64,000 nucleotides of DNA from Protea cynaroides (GCA_028583415.1 CM053267.1:53334914-53398913); one strand, 5' to 3'; positions 11,201-21,703 are shown, counted from the first letter of the stretch. The notes: generated by a model from the sequence alone, not told the origin. Translations and numbers: made by a program.

Positions 11201-13450
11201 CTGAGTGTACCAGAGGTGTTACGGCATTTAAATCACCCCGGAAATCAGAAGTCAAACACTCAACCATAATCTCAGGCTTGAGCTCCTGCACAGAAAATTG
11301 TGAATTTAAATCATGATATGGATTGGTTTCATCATGTGTTCCTTACATCAATACACGTGGCTGCTAAGTGCAATTAAAAACATTGTAGAAATGAATAAAC
11401 CTTCATCGCTTTGACTGTCTGAACAAAATGACCACTTCCTCCATCAGGTAGATCATCGCGATCAACACTCGTCAGCACAATATAGTCCACGCTGCAGAAA
11501 GTACGGGATACAAAAACACTAATTATCACATAGATCCTTACATAACCAAACCTGAAAACATTTAAAAGAAACATTTGAAATGCTCAGGTTGCAAATAAGG
11601 AAACAAAAATGGACAAGAATATCACTACAGCACAAAAATATATACTTGCAGGATGGCTGAAACCATACAATCACCATTTGATACAAAATATAAATCATCT
11701 TGTTGGTACCATGGCTGGTGTGGAAGGGTCTTGGTACAAATTAACCTCCCTTTATCCTTCCCTTTGTACATGGCATGCAGAGACCTCGAGGTAGATATCA
11801 TAACTTCACTTGGAAAGTCAAATTCCCACCCCAATGAGCTAAGATGGGAAAAGCAGGGGCATAAACGTAAAGTCCTCTAAATCCTGAACCTCATCCCTCT
11901 TTCAGTGTCTGTTTCTTTCTGGTACCATCAAACTCAATTTGTTCCTTAATTCAATTCTTCCCTGCTCAAATTCATATAATATGCTTCTCTGGTCCTTAGA
12001 GCCAACTAGAGGGAATACTAGTTCAGTTCTTCCTGCTTCCACTTCTACATCATCCATCTCAACCATCCTATCCACTTCTTCAGGGCCCATCTATACTAGT
12101 TAGTTCGTTCTGCCGGGTCCATCTATCCATCTATCTCCCACTGAAGAACCAATCCCTCCTACTTTACCTATCCCCCATCTTTGAAAAACAGATGTAAAGC
12201 AAGCAATCATAAATTATAAAATAACAAAATACTTCCTTTTTCTGCCATAACTTGAAGACCATAAAAAAAGAAGCTGAATGCTTCAAGCATCCTACCCCCA
12301 GCTTGCAATAGCCTTAGCAGTGTTCTCAGGTTCCATTGGATCAGGTAGAGCTGGATTCTTGCTGGTTTTCACAGCACAAAACCTACAGCCACGAGTGCAA
12401 GTATCTCCTAAAAGCATTATTGTTGCAGTCGCAATACCATCTCCACCCCCATTCCAGCACTATTCAGAAAAATAAAGGGAGTTTTCATTAAACCCAACAT
12501 AAATACTAAATCAAAGACTTGTTATTGACCCATGGGTTTGGTTGCAAGGGGAATTGAAGGGAAGGGAAGTGAAATTTTTAAACTTAAAATGGAAACTTTT
12601 GTAATGATTACAACACATGCTATCACAATTACTATGTAACTAATTCCAAATCATTCCATATTTGGTTATTAATTTACCCTTCACTTTGCATTTAAAATGT
12701 AAAATAAATTGTATCATTACTAAATATGTTAATAGGTTAAGAAATTTAAGTAGTTTATACAATCATTTTGTGTTACAATCATAAAATCTTCTTTTTAAAT
12801 TAAGAAAAAAATCCCTTTCCTTCCTTTGAATTTCCCGTGCAACCAAACATAGCCAACCAATAAAACAAGAACCAAAGAAAAACTTTTGTATTTTTTGGCT
12901 AGAAGTTTCAAAAAAATTAACAAAACCGTAAGCCCCATTAGAAACCCACAATGACATAAATTCTAACAGCGATGAACCAAAAAAATGGAAACCAAACTTA
13001 GAATTAAGACGTCGACTGCAAATTAAGACAGATTTGGAAGAACCCATTACACACACACACACAAATAATTTTTACCTCTCCAATATTGGGGCATTGTGCT
13101 TCTTCACAAACAGTATTGAGCTTCAAGCTCGATAACGAGTCCTTAACGTCCTGAAACCGCTCTCCCTGTGGTGCCTTCTGTCGCAACCATTCCGGCTTTT
13201 TCACATTTGGATCTCTGCCTGTAAACGGGCCCATTCCACCAGGGTATGGCCGCTTCGACGAAGACCCATTAGCTTCAAACAGCTTTGAAGGCGAAGAAGA
13301 AACGGGCTCGGAATGGACCTTCACATTCTCCCTCGAATCAACGGCTTCACATCGAATTTTCGGCCGAAAATTGAAATATATGGATCTAGATTTTGCATCT
13401 GAGATTGAGATTGAAGAGATTAAGGGTTTTGAAATGGACTGGTGAATCAT
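8207..13450 (-). CDS. LIP1P: Lipoyl synthase, plastidial (seven exons, 384 aa)
   Basis: This is a radical-SAM enzyme that inserts two sulfurs into octanoyl-carrier domains to form lipoyl groups. Exons, in coding order: 13450-13076, 12459-12296, 11491-11401, 11285-11128, 9676-9505, 8878-8768, 8290-8207. All introns are GT-AG and phases add up to 1155 coding bases. The first cluster motif [12 protein letters not shown] (CX4CX5C) spans the exon 1/2 junction. The radical-SAM motif CTRGCRFC is in exon 2. The C-terminal RSSY, with the serine that caps the auxiliary cluster, is in exon 7. The N-terminus is a Ser-rich transit-type sequence, and PYPGGMGP...[14 protein letters not shown] matches plant plastid rather than mitochondrial lipoyl synthases. 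In plastids the product serves pyruvate dehydrogenase E2. No disabling change is seen. ATG 13448-13450 is preceded by a short leader. Confidence 0.95.
12535..12854. mobile_element. MITE in intron 1 of lipoyl synthase
   Basis: The left end reads GTTTGGTTGCAAGGGGAATT and the right end, complemented, reads TATGTTTGGTTGCACGGGAA, continuing for roughly 30 imperfectly matched bases (AAGGGAAGG-type sequence). The interior is AT-rich and non-coding. This is typical of a small non-autonomous DNA transposon. I cannot define the target duplication with confidence. It lies wholly within the intron and does not touch the splice sites. Confidence 0.7.
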
Positions 13451-14189
13451 TTTAGTAAATGAACTGAGGCAGAAGAGACGTTTTTGATACAGAGAGAAGA
13501 AGCTTTGGCGAAAGAGAGACGAAGAAACTGAAGTCTTTTTAAATGACAGCTTTTACAATGAAATGTCCGCCACGCCATGACAACCATTTTTGTCAGGGGT
13601 TTAACTGTAATAGCGACAAGTGTCAAACGGTTGAGAAGTCCGAAAAATTGACTCTTTTGCTCATTCGGTCCGAAGTCGTCAAATCAAGAATCGTAATTTT
13701 GATTTCGCGCCTAGTTTCAATCATATCAAAAATCAAAATTTCGATGATTTTGATTAAAATTTCAGCCAAACTTGATAAAAAAAGGAAAAATATTTCGAAT
13801 GAGGTTCCGATAATAACTAAACTGTATTGATGTTGCCTGTTGAAAAATAAATATAAAAAACAATTGTATGAAATCGAGAGACCATACAATTAGGCCCATT
13901 GAGGCCCAAGATACAAACCCAGATACAACTCATACGTCTTCTAGAGTTTTCTAATATAGATGGCATCATCTGATTAGTAGATTAGAATATAGAATTAATC
14001 AGTAGCTTTACAAGAGTATAGATAAGAAATCAACTGGGACTTGTACTTATCATCTTTGAATAAAGAAAACCTTTTCGAAATAACCCTTCGTTTTCCTATG
14101 TTTTTGTTGTTGCAGGAGTCTTGGGGAATCACTTCCTCTCTCACAACTCAGTCTTTAAAGCGTTAACGGAGTTGAAAGAAACAAATCCA
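13451..14189. other. Lipoyl synthase leader/promoter and spacer
   Basis: About 90 bases upstream of the lipoyl synthase ATG look like a 5' UTR. Beyond it is AT-rich sequence with several TCGAAATTTTGAT-like motifs (13680-13800). From 13880 to 14110 there is sequence resembling an LTR or transcript end (AATAAAG at about 14060). I assign no gene. Confidence 0.45.
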
Positions 14190-14480
14190 TGCCCAGAGAA
14201 TCCTTCGTCTCTTCTCCCTTTCCTCACTCTCTCATCTCTCTCAAACCCATCAACTGCAGCCACATATTCCTTCATCTTTGGTGGCTGCTCTACTCAGGTT
14301 CTCCCCGGCTCATCTCGCTCGTAAACTCAGCCACCTACTCTTCCTTTAACAAATTCATCATCTACGTCACCAACTAATAGGACGTTGGTGGCCTCTATCA
14401 ATGCAGAGACGATCTCACCATGCCCGACTGCTCTAGATGTGTTGCTCTTGCAGTGAGTCCTGGTGTGATCTGCCCGAGCT
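14190..14480 (+). pseudogene. Plasmodesmata-located protein / DUF26 pseudogene fragment
   Basis: A short region resembles the start of a PDLP-type protein with a DUF26 (Gnk2-like) domain. One frame gives TYSFIFGGCSTQ at about 14260. A second frame gives SLVNSATYSSFNKF at 14320-14360, then two stops (14375-14380), then GGLYQCRDDLTMPDCSRCVA, the canonical C-X8-C-X2-C motif. In the family these blocks are contiguous, so the copy is frameshifted, carries two stop codons, and ends after one partial DUF26 unit at about 14480 where a short tandem repeat begins. It is non-functional. A cysteine-rich receptor kinase origin is an alternative. Confidence 0.75.
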
Positions 14481-14483
14481 CCA

Positions 14484-14650
14484 CGGCCGAAATATGTCTG
14501 AAATCAAGAAATTGGACCGAAATATGGCCGAAATCAAGAAATCGGACCGAAATATGGTACAAACTGTACCGCCACCCCGTTTTGTCTCGGTTTTGTTAAA
14601 AACCGATATGTTTCTGTCCAAATCCGAAATTTCGGCCGAAACTCTGAACC
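14484..14650. repeat. Short tandem repeat, about 33-bp unit
   Basis: About two and a half copies of a unit built on CGAAATATGGCCGAAATCAAG followed by AAATCGGAC. The copies differ by a few bases. CCGAAATTTCGGCCGAAA at the right end is palindromic. Confidence 0.7.
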
Positions 14651-14929
14651 ATGACTCAAATTAATTCAACTCAACTAAGCTCTATTGATCTTTTATGCTT
14701 GTTTTTTATTCACCATTTATCCTAGAGTCATTTTAGTCATTGGTATGGATTTCGGATTGATGTCAAATCAGTTTTGACCATGGCTAATACCGAATTTGAT
14801 ACTTAGAACTAAAATCTTGTTTATCTAAACGATCTAATTTCTTCAATCTATACGTGTTGAAAGTAGATTGTAACACATAACAGGTTCAAATTGTTTGAGG
14901 AAGGCGAACAAGTGTTAAATTAGGGCTTA
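14651..14929. other. Spacer before second copia element
   Basis: AT-rich sequence without a recognisable gene. It contains GAATTTGATACTTAGAACTAAAATC, similar to parts of the dispersed repeat family seen at 21.5, 41.2, 45.4 and 53.6 kb. Confidence 0.4.
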
Positions 14930-15342
14930 ACGTGTGAGTGGGTGGCCTACATTGCACCTCATCTGTTCAATAGGTAACCCCTCAGGAGAGCTATAGCTAT
15001 CATATCTTGGGGACACGTGGCACCCAAATCGACCGTTCATCCTTTCTGGGAGGAGACGGTCTGATCTATAAATACATGGGGATGGATCCTATGCAAGTCT
15101 GGTAAAAACATTCTAAGTTCACCATTAAGCTTAGGCCAGAGAGAAGGTGAATGCATAGAAACCCTATTGTTGTTTCTTGTGACTACTAGGCGGTGCTGAG
15201 TGGTGCTCGGAGTGGTGCTTCACCAGAAAAAACAACACACCTTGGTTGGACGGAGATGGAGGGATTCGATCCCCACACTACGGATATGTCAAATTTATTT
15301 ACGCAAGTCAACATGCGTATAGATCGGTGAGTAAATCTCATA
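14930..15342 (+). repeat. 5' LTR of second copia element
   Basis: It aligns by eye with 20668-21081 over its length at roughly 80% identity. TATA-like GATCTATAAATA is at about 15062-15073. The end AAATCTCATA abuts the primer-binding-site-like sequence. The 5' boundary is uncertain because homology to the right LTR fades before 14930. Confidence 0.75.
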
Positions 15343-15344
15343 TT

Positions 15345-15358
15345 TGGTATTAGAGTGG
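15345..15358 (+). other. Primer-binding site, initiator tRNA-Met type
   Basis: TGGTATTAGAGTGG lies two or three bases after the LTR end. The usual plant copia site is TGGTATCAGAGC, complementary to the 3' end of initiator tRNA-Met, so this is a lightly mutated version. Its position confirms the 5' LTR boundary and the rightward orientation. Confidence 0.8.
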
Positions 15359-15711
15359 TGTTTCCGCCACTCGTCCACCATGACTGGATGTTGTTGAGCA
15401 TAAAAAAAAATGAATAAACACAATTTTCGCCTGGCGGCCACGGCCAGTTTGCCTCTGCCAACAGCCTTGCGTAGTTGTTGTAGTCCACCAGCAAGGGCAA
15501 CCTGCGGCATCCACACGAGCCCGTAGGTAGTAGCTAGCCCACAGGCACGCACCCGCATGGCTACCAACCCATAGGCCAGCAAGCATGCACCCACAACCAC
15601 TTGTAATCGCAAGCCCATGCAGCAACAACCAGTAGCAATGCCGCTGACTACGCCAGCTGCAGTCATGCGCGGCCAGCAACAGCTTTGCAGGCCAACCCGT
15701 AAGCGCAGGTT
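15359..15711. other. GC-rich unassigned segment after the primer-binding site
   Basis: Unusually GC-rich for the window, with many GCA/CCA/AGC-rich words. All three minus-strand frames stay open for long stretches because of base composition. I see no gag motif (no CCHC knuckle). Origin unknown. Confidence 0.4.
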
Positions 15712-15721
15712 AGCCCACTAT

Positions 15722-16577
15722 AAGGGTGTTAAGCAGTGCTGTTTCGGTTTAACGGTGAGGTTCGATTTCGGTTCAGTGTGTAATTGATAATCTACAGTCA
15801 ATGCTGACTCATCCTACGGCATGTGATAACAACAATCTTATCCATGCTAACTCATAACACATGCGAAAATAACCCTATCCATGCCGATTTATCCATTATC
15901 TTATCTTGTATCATATCCTAGCTCTTTGGTTCTATCTTACCTTAACAAATTATCTTGTATCATATCTTACCTATTTGGTTGTAACTTACCTTAACAACAT
16001 CCCACTAATGGTTACCTTAACAACATCCCACTAATGAGGGATTCCATAAGATTTGTAACTCTATAAAAAGGACTCAAGTCCAATGTAATGAATCATCAAT
16101 ACTCTTGTCTATATCTTCTACTTTTGCTAAATATTCTTTAGTAATGAATAAAATCAAAATCGAACCATTTATTAAATGGTTTCAAATTGCTTACCAAAAC
16201 TGATTATTAATCGATTTTGATTTTTAAACAATTTCTTTGTTTTTTTAAACAGTTTCTTTGCTGGGAGAAGAAGAGAGTTATGAACAAAGTAAAGGAAAAG
16301 TTAATAAAATCATTAAAATAATTTTAATCATATATGAAGTGGATTTACAATTTAGAAGTATGCCATGTGGAAAACATTAAAATATTTATTTCTACAAATC
16401 AAGACATTTAACACTAAGGGATTAAAGTAAGGTTTATCGGTTTTAACGATTTCAAATAATCGAACACTTTTATTTCTGAAACTAGAATCGAACTATTTAA
16501 TAATTGGTTTCACATTTTCGGTTTAAATGGTTCGGTTCAATTTTGATATATGGTTTGGTTTCATTTTTGACACCCTT
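15722..16577. mobile_element. MULE-like non-autonomous DNA element
   Basis: The element starts AAGGGTGTTAA and ends TTGACACCCTT (inverted ends). It is flanked by an exact 10-bp direct repeat AGCCCACTAT at 15712-15721 and 16578-16587. A 9-11 bp target duplication is the hallmark of Mutator-like elements. The interior has no transposase. It includes a promoter-like stretch with CTCTATAAAAAGGACTC at about 16050 and several repeated TATCTTGTATCATATC and CAACATCCCACTAATG words, which may be a captured LTR piece. Confidence 0.82.
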
Positions 16578-16587
16578 AGCCCACTAT

Positions 16588-17837
16588 GGCATGCTACTGT
16601 ATGGGCCGGATTTCCTGCATGGTTATGGGAGGCGTTACGGCTTCAATCGTTACAAAGATCTGTACCATAACATGATACACAGGGTTTTTGCGTTTTGTAA
16701 TAATTGCATGCGTTTTATTTATTTATTTATTTTATTTTATACAATTGAAACGCATGTTGAACAATGGCATTAGTTTGAATGGGTTTAATAGTCATTTAAG
16801 ACCATTTAAATTGGATTGACAATAAATGCTCAGCTCTATGATGGAAGGGATTCAGATTCTTTGTAATGACTATCAAACGATAGTGAGGATCTTGACCCCT
16901 CATAGCACATTGGTATGTGTTCCGATACACTATGAGCAGCCAGACCTTCACTGCCACCGGTGGCAATCACTAGGTTCACTACAAAGGATCCTTGCGTGGG
17001 TTTAATGGTCATTTAAGGCCATTCACTTTTGGAATGAAAAAAAATGTAAGTCAAACGGTTAATCTGTTATAATGGTAGCATTTGTTATGGGATTAATGGT
17101 CATTTAAGACCAATTATGTTTGACAAAAAAACTGTAAGTCAAACGGTTATATGTTAAAATGGTCCGGCTCAACTTGAACCAGAACCCAGGTCCAAACCAG
17201 GTAATCCGAATCAGACAACCTGAGACTAGAACCGAGCCAATATACTGATTGTTGGGTCAACCTGTTTTCTCTTAGGTTCATGTAATACCCAAACCGGTTG
17301 GCATTTCGGATGGTGTGGGTACCCAGTTATGACCTTTCGGGTGGCCCGGGTACCAACTAATTCGAGTTACTCTTTTGACCAAGTTATACCGAGTTCACTC
17401 TGTGAGTCAACTCAAGCCTTACAAGTTGACTTATTTTGACTGGTCCGATGGTTTGATCACTCTGTTTTGGTTCAATTTGGTTCAATCCATTTTGTAGTGA
17501 CGGTATGTTCTGAATGTTGCTAAAAGTCCAGCACTCTTTTAGTGACATTACATTCAGAACGCCATTGTATATAGTTATATAAGTAGGGCTGCAACAGGGC
17601 CGGGTTGGGTCGGGTTTTTCAAACCCTAACCCCAACCTTGATTATTTAAACTTAACCTTAACCCAGCCCAACCCTGCCAGGGTTAGAAAATGTACAACCC
17701 TAACCCTGACCTTGGTAGGGTTGGGCCTAACCCTAACCTGCCCTGTTTGACCCTGACAGGACCGGGTTGGGCCGAGTTAACCCTGATTAACCCTGATTCA
17801 GGAGGAGGTAAAAAGAAAAAAAAAAAGAAAAGAAAAA
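16588..17837. other. Non-coding repeat-rich stretch inside second copia element
   Basis: It contains three imperfect copies of a TTTAATGGTCATTTAAGACCATT-like palindromic word (about 16783, 17000, 17095) and two copies of AAATGTAAGTCAAACGGTTAA (17041, 17124), evidence of local tandem duplication. From about 17587 to 17810 lies a CCCTAACC/GGGTTGGG-rich segment starting AGGGCTGCAACAGGGCC, which looks like a known style of plant MITE. A purine-rich run (17810-17837) precedes the RT remnant. No gene seen. Confidence 0.5.
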
Positions 17838-18160
17838 ACTTAAGAGATCCATATATGGATTGAAACAAGCTTCCTGACAGTGGTGCTTGAAATTTAATAG
17901 CACAATCTTTTCCTCTGACTTTGTGGAGAACTACGTTGATACATTTACATAAAGTTTAAAAGAACTAGTTGCATCGTTTTGGTATTATATGTGGATGACA
18001 TTCTCTTAAGCTAGCAATGATTTAGGGATGCTACATGAGATAAAACGCTTCTTGACCCAAAATTTTGACATGAAAGATATGGGTGAAGCCTTTTATGTCT
18101 TAAGCATAGAGATTCATCGAAATATGTCTCTTAAGATCTTAGGACTATCCTAAAGAGATG
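17838..18160 (+). pseudogene. copia reverse transcriptase fragment, second element
   Basis: Blocks SIYGLKQAS, then a YMWMTFS-like remnant of the YVDD region (about 17985-18005), then FDMKDMGEAFYVLSIEIHRN, show copia RT. Several stops and frame changes are present. The fragment ends in ILGLS, where the mitochondrial-like insert begins, and continues at 19451. Confidence 0.85.
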
Positions 18161-19450
18161 GCCGACAGGAGGCAAAGGTGAATTTCAAAATTGTTTTAGT
18201 TTGCAGCCCAGCGGTAACCCACTTCGGCAACCAAGATAGAACGGAAAATGCCTCGGTTCCTTCACTCGAGCTAACTGCATCGGATATTCTATTCTCACTG
18301 CTAGCAATCAATCATTATATAGTAGAGACAACGCTACCTCGAACAGCTGAGTGAAGGATTTATCCATTAGGCCTGCCTGCCGATCATGCCTTTACCTTTG
18401 AAGCCCTTACCCTTAGGTATGCCTTTTCCCCCTTGGGAGAAAAGAATCATAGATATGCCGGTCATTAGAAGGAAGAACCGCCATAAAAAGATTCCTCGTG
18501 TATCATCTGTAGCAAAACTATGAACGGGAGCTAGCAATCCGGACCTGGTCCTCCTTCGATTGCTTTACTTCAACCTTCGGTCCTACAGCGATTGTTATCT
18601 GTCATTGGGTGGATCATCTTTGATGAGCTTCTTTATCAGTTCTGGATCCATAAGATCAGGATACATTTTCTTCTCGTCTGTCTGAGTTTTCTCGTCTAAT
18701 GTTGGGTTAGTCACTGGTTCTTCTTTATCTAATAGCGCTCTGTCTTCAGTCAGACAAGTCTGAACCCTAAGCTCTTAGTTCCATCCATACACAAGCATCC
18801 CCTTCTCTCTAACAACAGCAAGTAGTAAACTACCTGTCCTCTAACAAGCATTCTGGCGGATTATTGAAGAAAATCTGTTGACCGAGGTAGAGGTTATCCT
18901 CTTCCCCGGATATTCTAAATAACCGCGCGGATCATATTAATTAGAAGCATAACCTCTCGGACTCTCGGGTCTCTTCTGAGACCTGGTAATCATTCCCGGA
19001 CCAATTTTCCAAACCTTTTTATTCCACCGGTTTAACGGGCTCGTGGTCGAGGGAGTATATATTATAACAATCGCACTTGGAGTATAAATGAAAGGAGTGG
19101 AACGAAGTGTCGCTTCGGGAAACATGGGTATTGAAAATCTTAAAAACCCGTGAAGGGCTGGAGGAGCGGTAATGATTACGAGACTCCCCTAGACGAACCT
19201 TTAGCGGCGCCCTCGCCTGGCGCCATTCCCGGACCTAGCAGCAGACGGCGGGCCGGGCCTGCATTCAGACCGGACCAGACTCTTCTTTGTTTGAGCTGCT
19301 CCCACGCACGCAGACCGGAAGATCTCAGTTGTCCTGGACTGGACAAGTACGTAGAGATCTTCGTGGGACCGGGGAGGGAGTCTCAATCGATCTTTTCTAG
19401 GATACAATTCGATCCTTCTACGGCCAAATCTCAATTTGTGGAAAGCCTTC
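18161..19450. other. Mitochondrial-like DNA insertion (NUMT) in the copia RT
   Basis: The 1.29-kb block has a base composition and vocabulary unlike its surroundings and typical of plant mitochondrial DNA. It includes a ccmFN-like coding fragment on the minus strand (18367-18540). The copia RT frame breaks off before it and resumes after it. Both junctions carry GATG (18157-18160 and 19451-19454), fitting insertion with a 4-bp target duplication or end-joining microhomology. Other minus-strand frames are an acidic one at 18595-18774 and one at 18937-19125, neither recognised. Part of the block (18858-19021) has a decayed copy at 40535-40698. Mitochondrial origin is inferred from ccmFN and sequence style, not from a search. 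Confidence 0.8.
18367..18540 (-). pseudogene. ccmFN: ccmFN C-terminal fragment with a foreign tail
   Basis: The minus-strand frame reads [15 protein letters not shown], then [19 protein letters not shown] recognise this as the C-terminal region of the plant mitochondrial cytochrome c maturation protein CcmFN, a heme-handling membrane protein of the cytochrome c biogenesis pathway. After FSQ the frame leaves the family and runs through a Gly/Lys-rich tail ([15 protein letters not shown]) to a TAA at 18367-18369. The upstream part of the gene is missing. It has no start or nuclear promoter and is a passenger in the NUMT. The chimeric 3' end probably arose by recombination in the mitochondrion before transfer. 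Confidence 0.75.
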
Positions 19451-20280
19451 GATGTTATATTAACAAAATTTTAGAATGGTTTGAGATGAAGAATTGTTCG
19501 TCAAGAATAACACCTATAGTTAAAGGCGACAGACTTAGTCTGGAGTAATGTATAAAGATCAATCTGGAACAACAAGCAATGCAAAATATCCCCTATGCAT
19601 AACAGTAGGCAGTTTGATGTATGCTCAGATCTATAATAGGTCTGATATAGCATTTGCAGTGGGAGTGTTAGGTAGGTTCTAAAAAAACCCTGGTTTGCCA
19701 CATTGGACAGTAGCGAAGAAAGTACTAAGATACCCATAGGGTGCCAAGGATCAAATGCTCATATATAGACATATTGATGATTTAGAGCTAAACGGCTACT
19801 CAGATTCAGATTTTGCTAGATATGGAGATACAAGGAAGTCTACTTTTGGCTTCATTTCTATTAACTAGAGGAGCAGTGTCTTGGCACAACGTAAAACAAC
19901 CTAAGACAGTCTATTCTACTATGAAAACAGAAGTGGTGGTGTGCTATGGAACAGTTTCTCAGGCATCATGGTTGAGACAGTTTATCACAGATTTAAAGGT
20001 CGTAAATTTTATTGAAAGACCTATAAGGATGTATTATGACAATATTGCAGGGGCACGTTTCTTTAACAACACATGTTCATTGAATCACTAATGACACATT
20101 GAGATAAAATACTTTGTTGTTAAAGAAGACATTCGAGATCATTGCGTTCAAATAGCATATCAATACTGATGATATGATTGCAGATTCTTTCACCAAAGGC
20201 CTTTCGCCCAAGGTGTATGTAGCTCAGTTAGATCATATGAGACTAGGTAAATCATTAAGGGTTTGAATGTTTAATTTATA
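19451..20280 (+). pseudogene. copia RT C-terminal and RNase H fragment, second element
   Basis: Resumes with YINKILEWFEMKNCSSRITP, the TVGSLMYA box, DIAFAVGVLGRF, WTVAKKVLRY, NGYSDSDFA and STFGF, then the RNase H SWHNVKQPKTV...TEVVVCYG and YYDN boxes and the HIEIKYFVVKE motif, ending with a DSFTKGLSPKV-like segment at about 20183-20215. At least five stops and frame breaks are scattered through it. It is related to the first copia element but clearly a different family member. Confidence 0.88.
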
Positions 20281-20667
20281 ATATTACAATGTAAAGTCTG
20301 CCGATTCGAAATAAAATTATTATCTTTTCTATCATTTATTTGGTGTATACATAAAGTTTGTAATGACAGATGCCTATAAAGTTTGAAGGCAATAAAATGG
20401 ACCCCTGAATCGATTGTTGAATTGATTTTATAAAGCCGGATTGTTACAATTAAAGTTCATCTTAAAATGAACAAGTCATTATAATATATAGAAAGAAGTG
20501 TTCTTGTTATATGGATATGTACCGCCATAATTAATGGATTGAGAGTTTTATTATGAACATATATAACAAGTCCATAAGAAGGATCAACAAATTAATATAT
20601 GGACATACATTATGTTAATAACTTTAAAATGGCTTACTAAATGACAATATGGGCAAGTGAGAGAATG
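20281..20667. other. Untranslated 3' region of second copia element
   Basis: AT-rich sequence between the end of RNase H and the LTR segment. It includes ATTGTTACAATTAAAG at about 20444, which could be the true LTR start, and inverted words TTGTTATATGGA and CATATATAACAAG. The boundary with the LTR is not certain. Confidence 0.45.
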
Positions 20668-21081
20668 TGAGTGGGTGATTTACATGCCACCTCACCCATT
20701 CAATAGGTAACCCCTCAGGAGAGTTATAGCCATCGGATCTTAGGGACACGTGACACCCAGATCAACCATTCATCCTTTATGGGAAAAGACGGTTTGATCT
20801 ATAAATAAAAGGGGATGAGATCCCCCTATGCAAGCATATATAGAAAACATTTTGAGTTCCCCATTGAGCTCAGATCTGAGAGAAGGTAATTGTATAGAAA
20901 CCCTATCATCATTTCTTGTGACTATCAAGCAGTGTTGAGAGGTGCTCGGAGTGGTGCTTCACTAGAAAAGACAACATACATCGGTTGAACAGAGATGACG
21001 AGAATCGATCCCCACACTATGGGTATGTCAAATTTATTTCCGTATTTCTATATGCATAAAGGTCTGTAGGTAAATCTCACA
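20668..21081 (+). repeat. 3' LTR segment of second copia element
   Basis: Homologous to 14930-15342 over the whole stretch, including the CACGTG word, GATCTATAAATAAAAGG and GGTGCTCGGAGTGGTGCTTCAC. It ends TAAATCTCACA, giving the CA end missing from the left copy (CATA there). The divergence between the two segments suggests an old insertion. Confidence 0.75.
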
Positions 21082-21703
21082 TAACACACAAAATTCATTC
21101 ATCGCTCTCATAGAGATCATCTCCCTTTATTTTGAAACAAATATGAAATTATCTCTAAACAGGAAATATCAAATTTTCTTACTCTTTGGTATATATTATA
21201 GAGTTAATTGTATAATATATTATGACATATGTAGTTCTTTGGTATGATTTATAGTATTTATTTTTATTTAAAATAAATTGATATAATCTAAAATCCACAA
21301 AGTTTGAAGGTATCTAATGGTATTAAATGGTTATTATATATCATAATTTTTTCTTATAAATGATTTGTCATAAATAGATCATGAATATAAAAATAAACTA
21401 TACCAAAGAGAGCCTAGTCAATGGAACAAGTGCTTAGTCGGGGGATTTCATCATAATTGGGGGGAAGCCACTAAATTGAATAGATATGTTAAGATTATAA
21501 ATCTTGGTGGAGTCATGATCAAGTAATCAATATTGGATAGGTAGGATCAGTTGATTCATATTAGTTTGGGACCTGGCCAATCTTCGATCTGATTATATTT
21601 TAATATTATTTTAATGTAGATCAACCATGTATCAGCTTCCCATTGGATCCGTACACCGATTCAATTACCTAAATTTAAAACTGATGCTACCAAGACCCCC
21701 AAT
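21082..21703. other. AT-rich spacer with one dispersed-repeat copy
   Basis: No gene. From about 21530 to 21690 there is a degraded copy of the repeat built on GGATCAGTTGATTCATAT, GATTATATTTTAATATTATTTTAATG and CATTGGATCCGTACACCGA, also found near 41.2, 45.4-45.8 and (minus strand) 53.6 kb. Confidence 0.5.

Larger units (their letters stand above)
14930..21081 (+). mobile_element. Second Ty1/copia element, decayed and carrying nested insertions
   Basis: LTR-type sequence at 14930-15342 and again at 20668-21081 brackets a primer-binding-site-like sequence, copia reverse transcriptase and RNase H remnants. The two LTR segments share the CTCAGGAGAG...CACGTG...GATCTATAAATA block, the GGTGCTCGGAGTGGTGCTTCAC block and the terminal TAAATCTCA. 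Between the left LTR and the RT fragment there is no recognisable gag, protease or integrase, only GC-rich sequence (15360-15711), a MULE-like element and non-coding repeats. Either the element was internally deleted and refilled, or the two LTRs come from different copies of one family. Confidence 0.75.

Noticed and set aside
13040..13075. Read-through beyond lipoyl synthase exon 1 (tail after NIGE)
   Set aside because: GTAAAA immediately after the GAG codon is a good donor, and exon 2 continues the conserved motif with C-W-N-G-G.
15295..15679. Three overlapping minus-strand open frames as genes
   Set aside because: They overlap one another in a GC-rich stretch and the LTR/primer-site junction, and none resembles a protein family.
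17640..17800. CCCTAACCC-rich stretch as an interstitial telomere repeat
   Set aside because: The words vary (CCCTAACC, CCCTGACC, CCCTGATT) and do not form a regular CCCTAAA array. A GGGTTGGG-rich MITE explains it better.
19150..19548. 132-codon plus-strand ORF as a gene
   Set aside because: It runs from NUMT sequence straight into the copia RT remnant, so it is an artefact of the junction.
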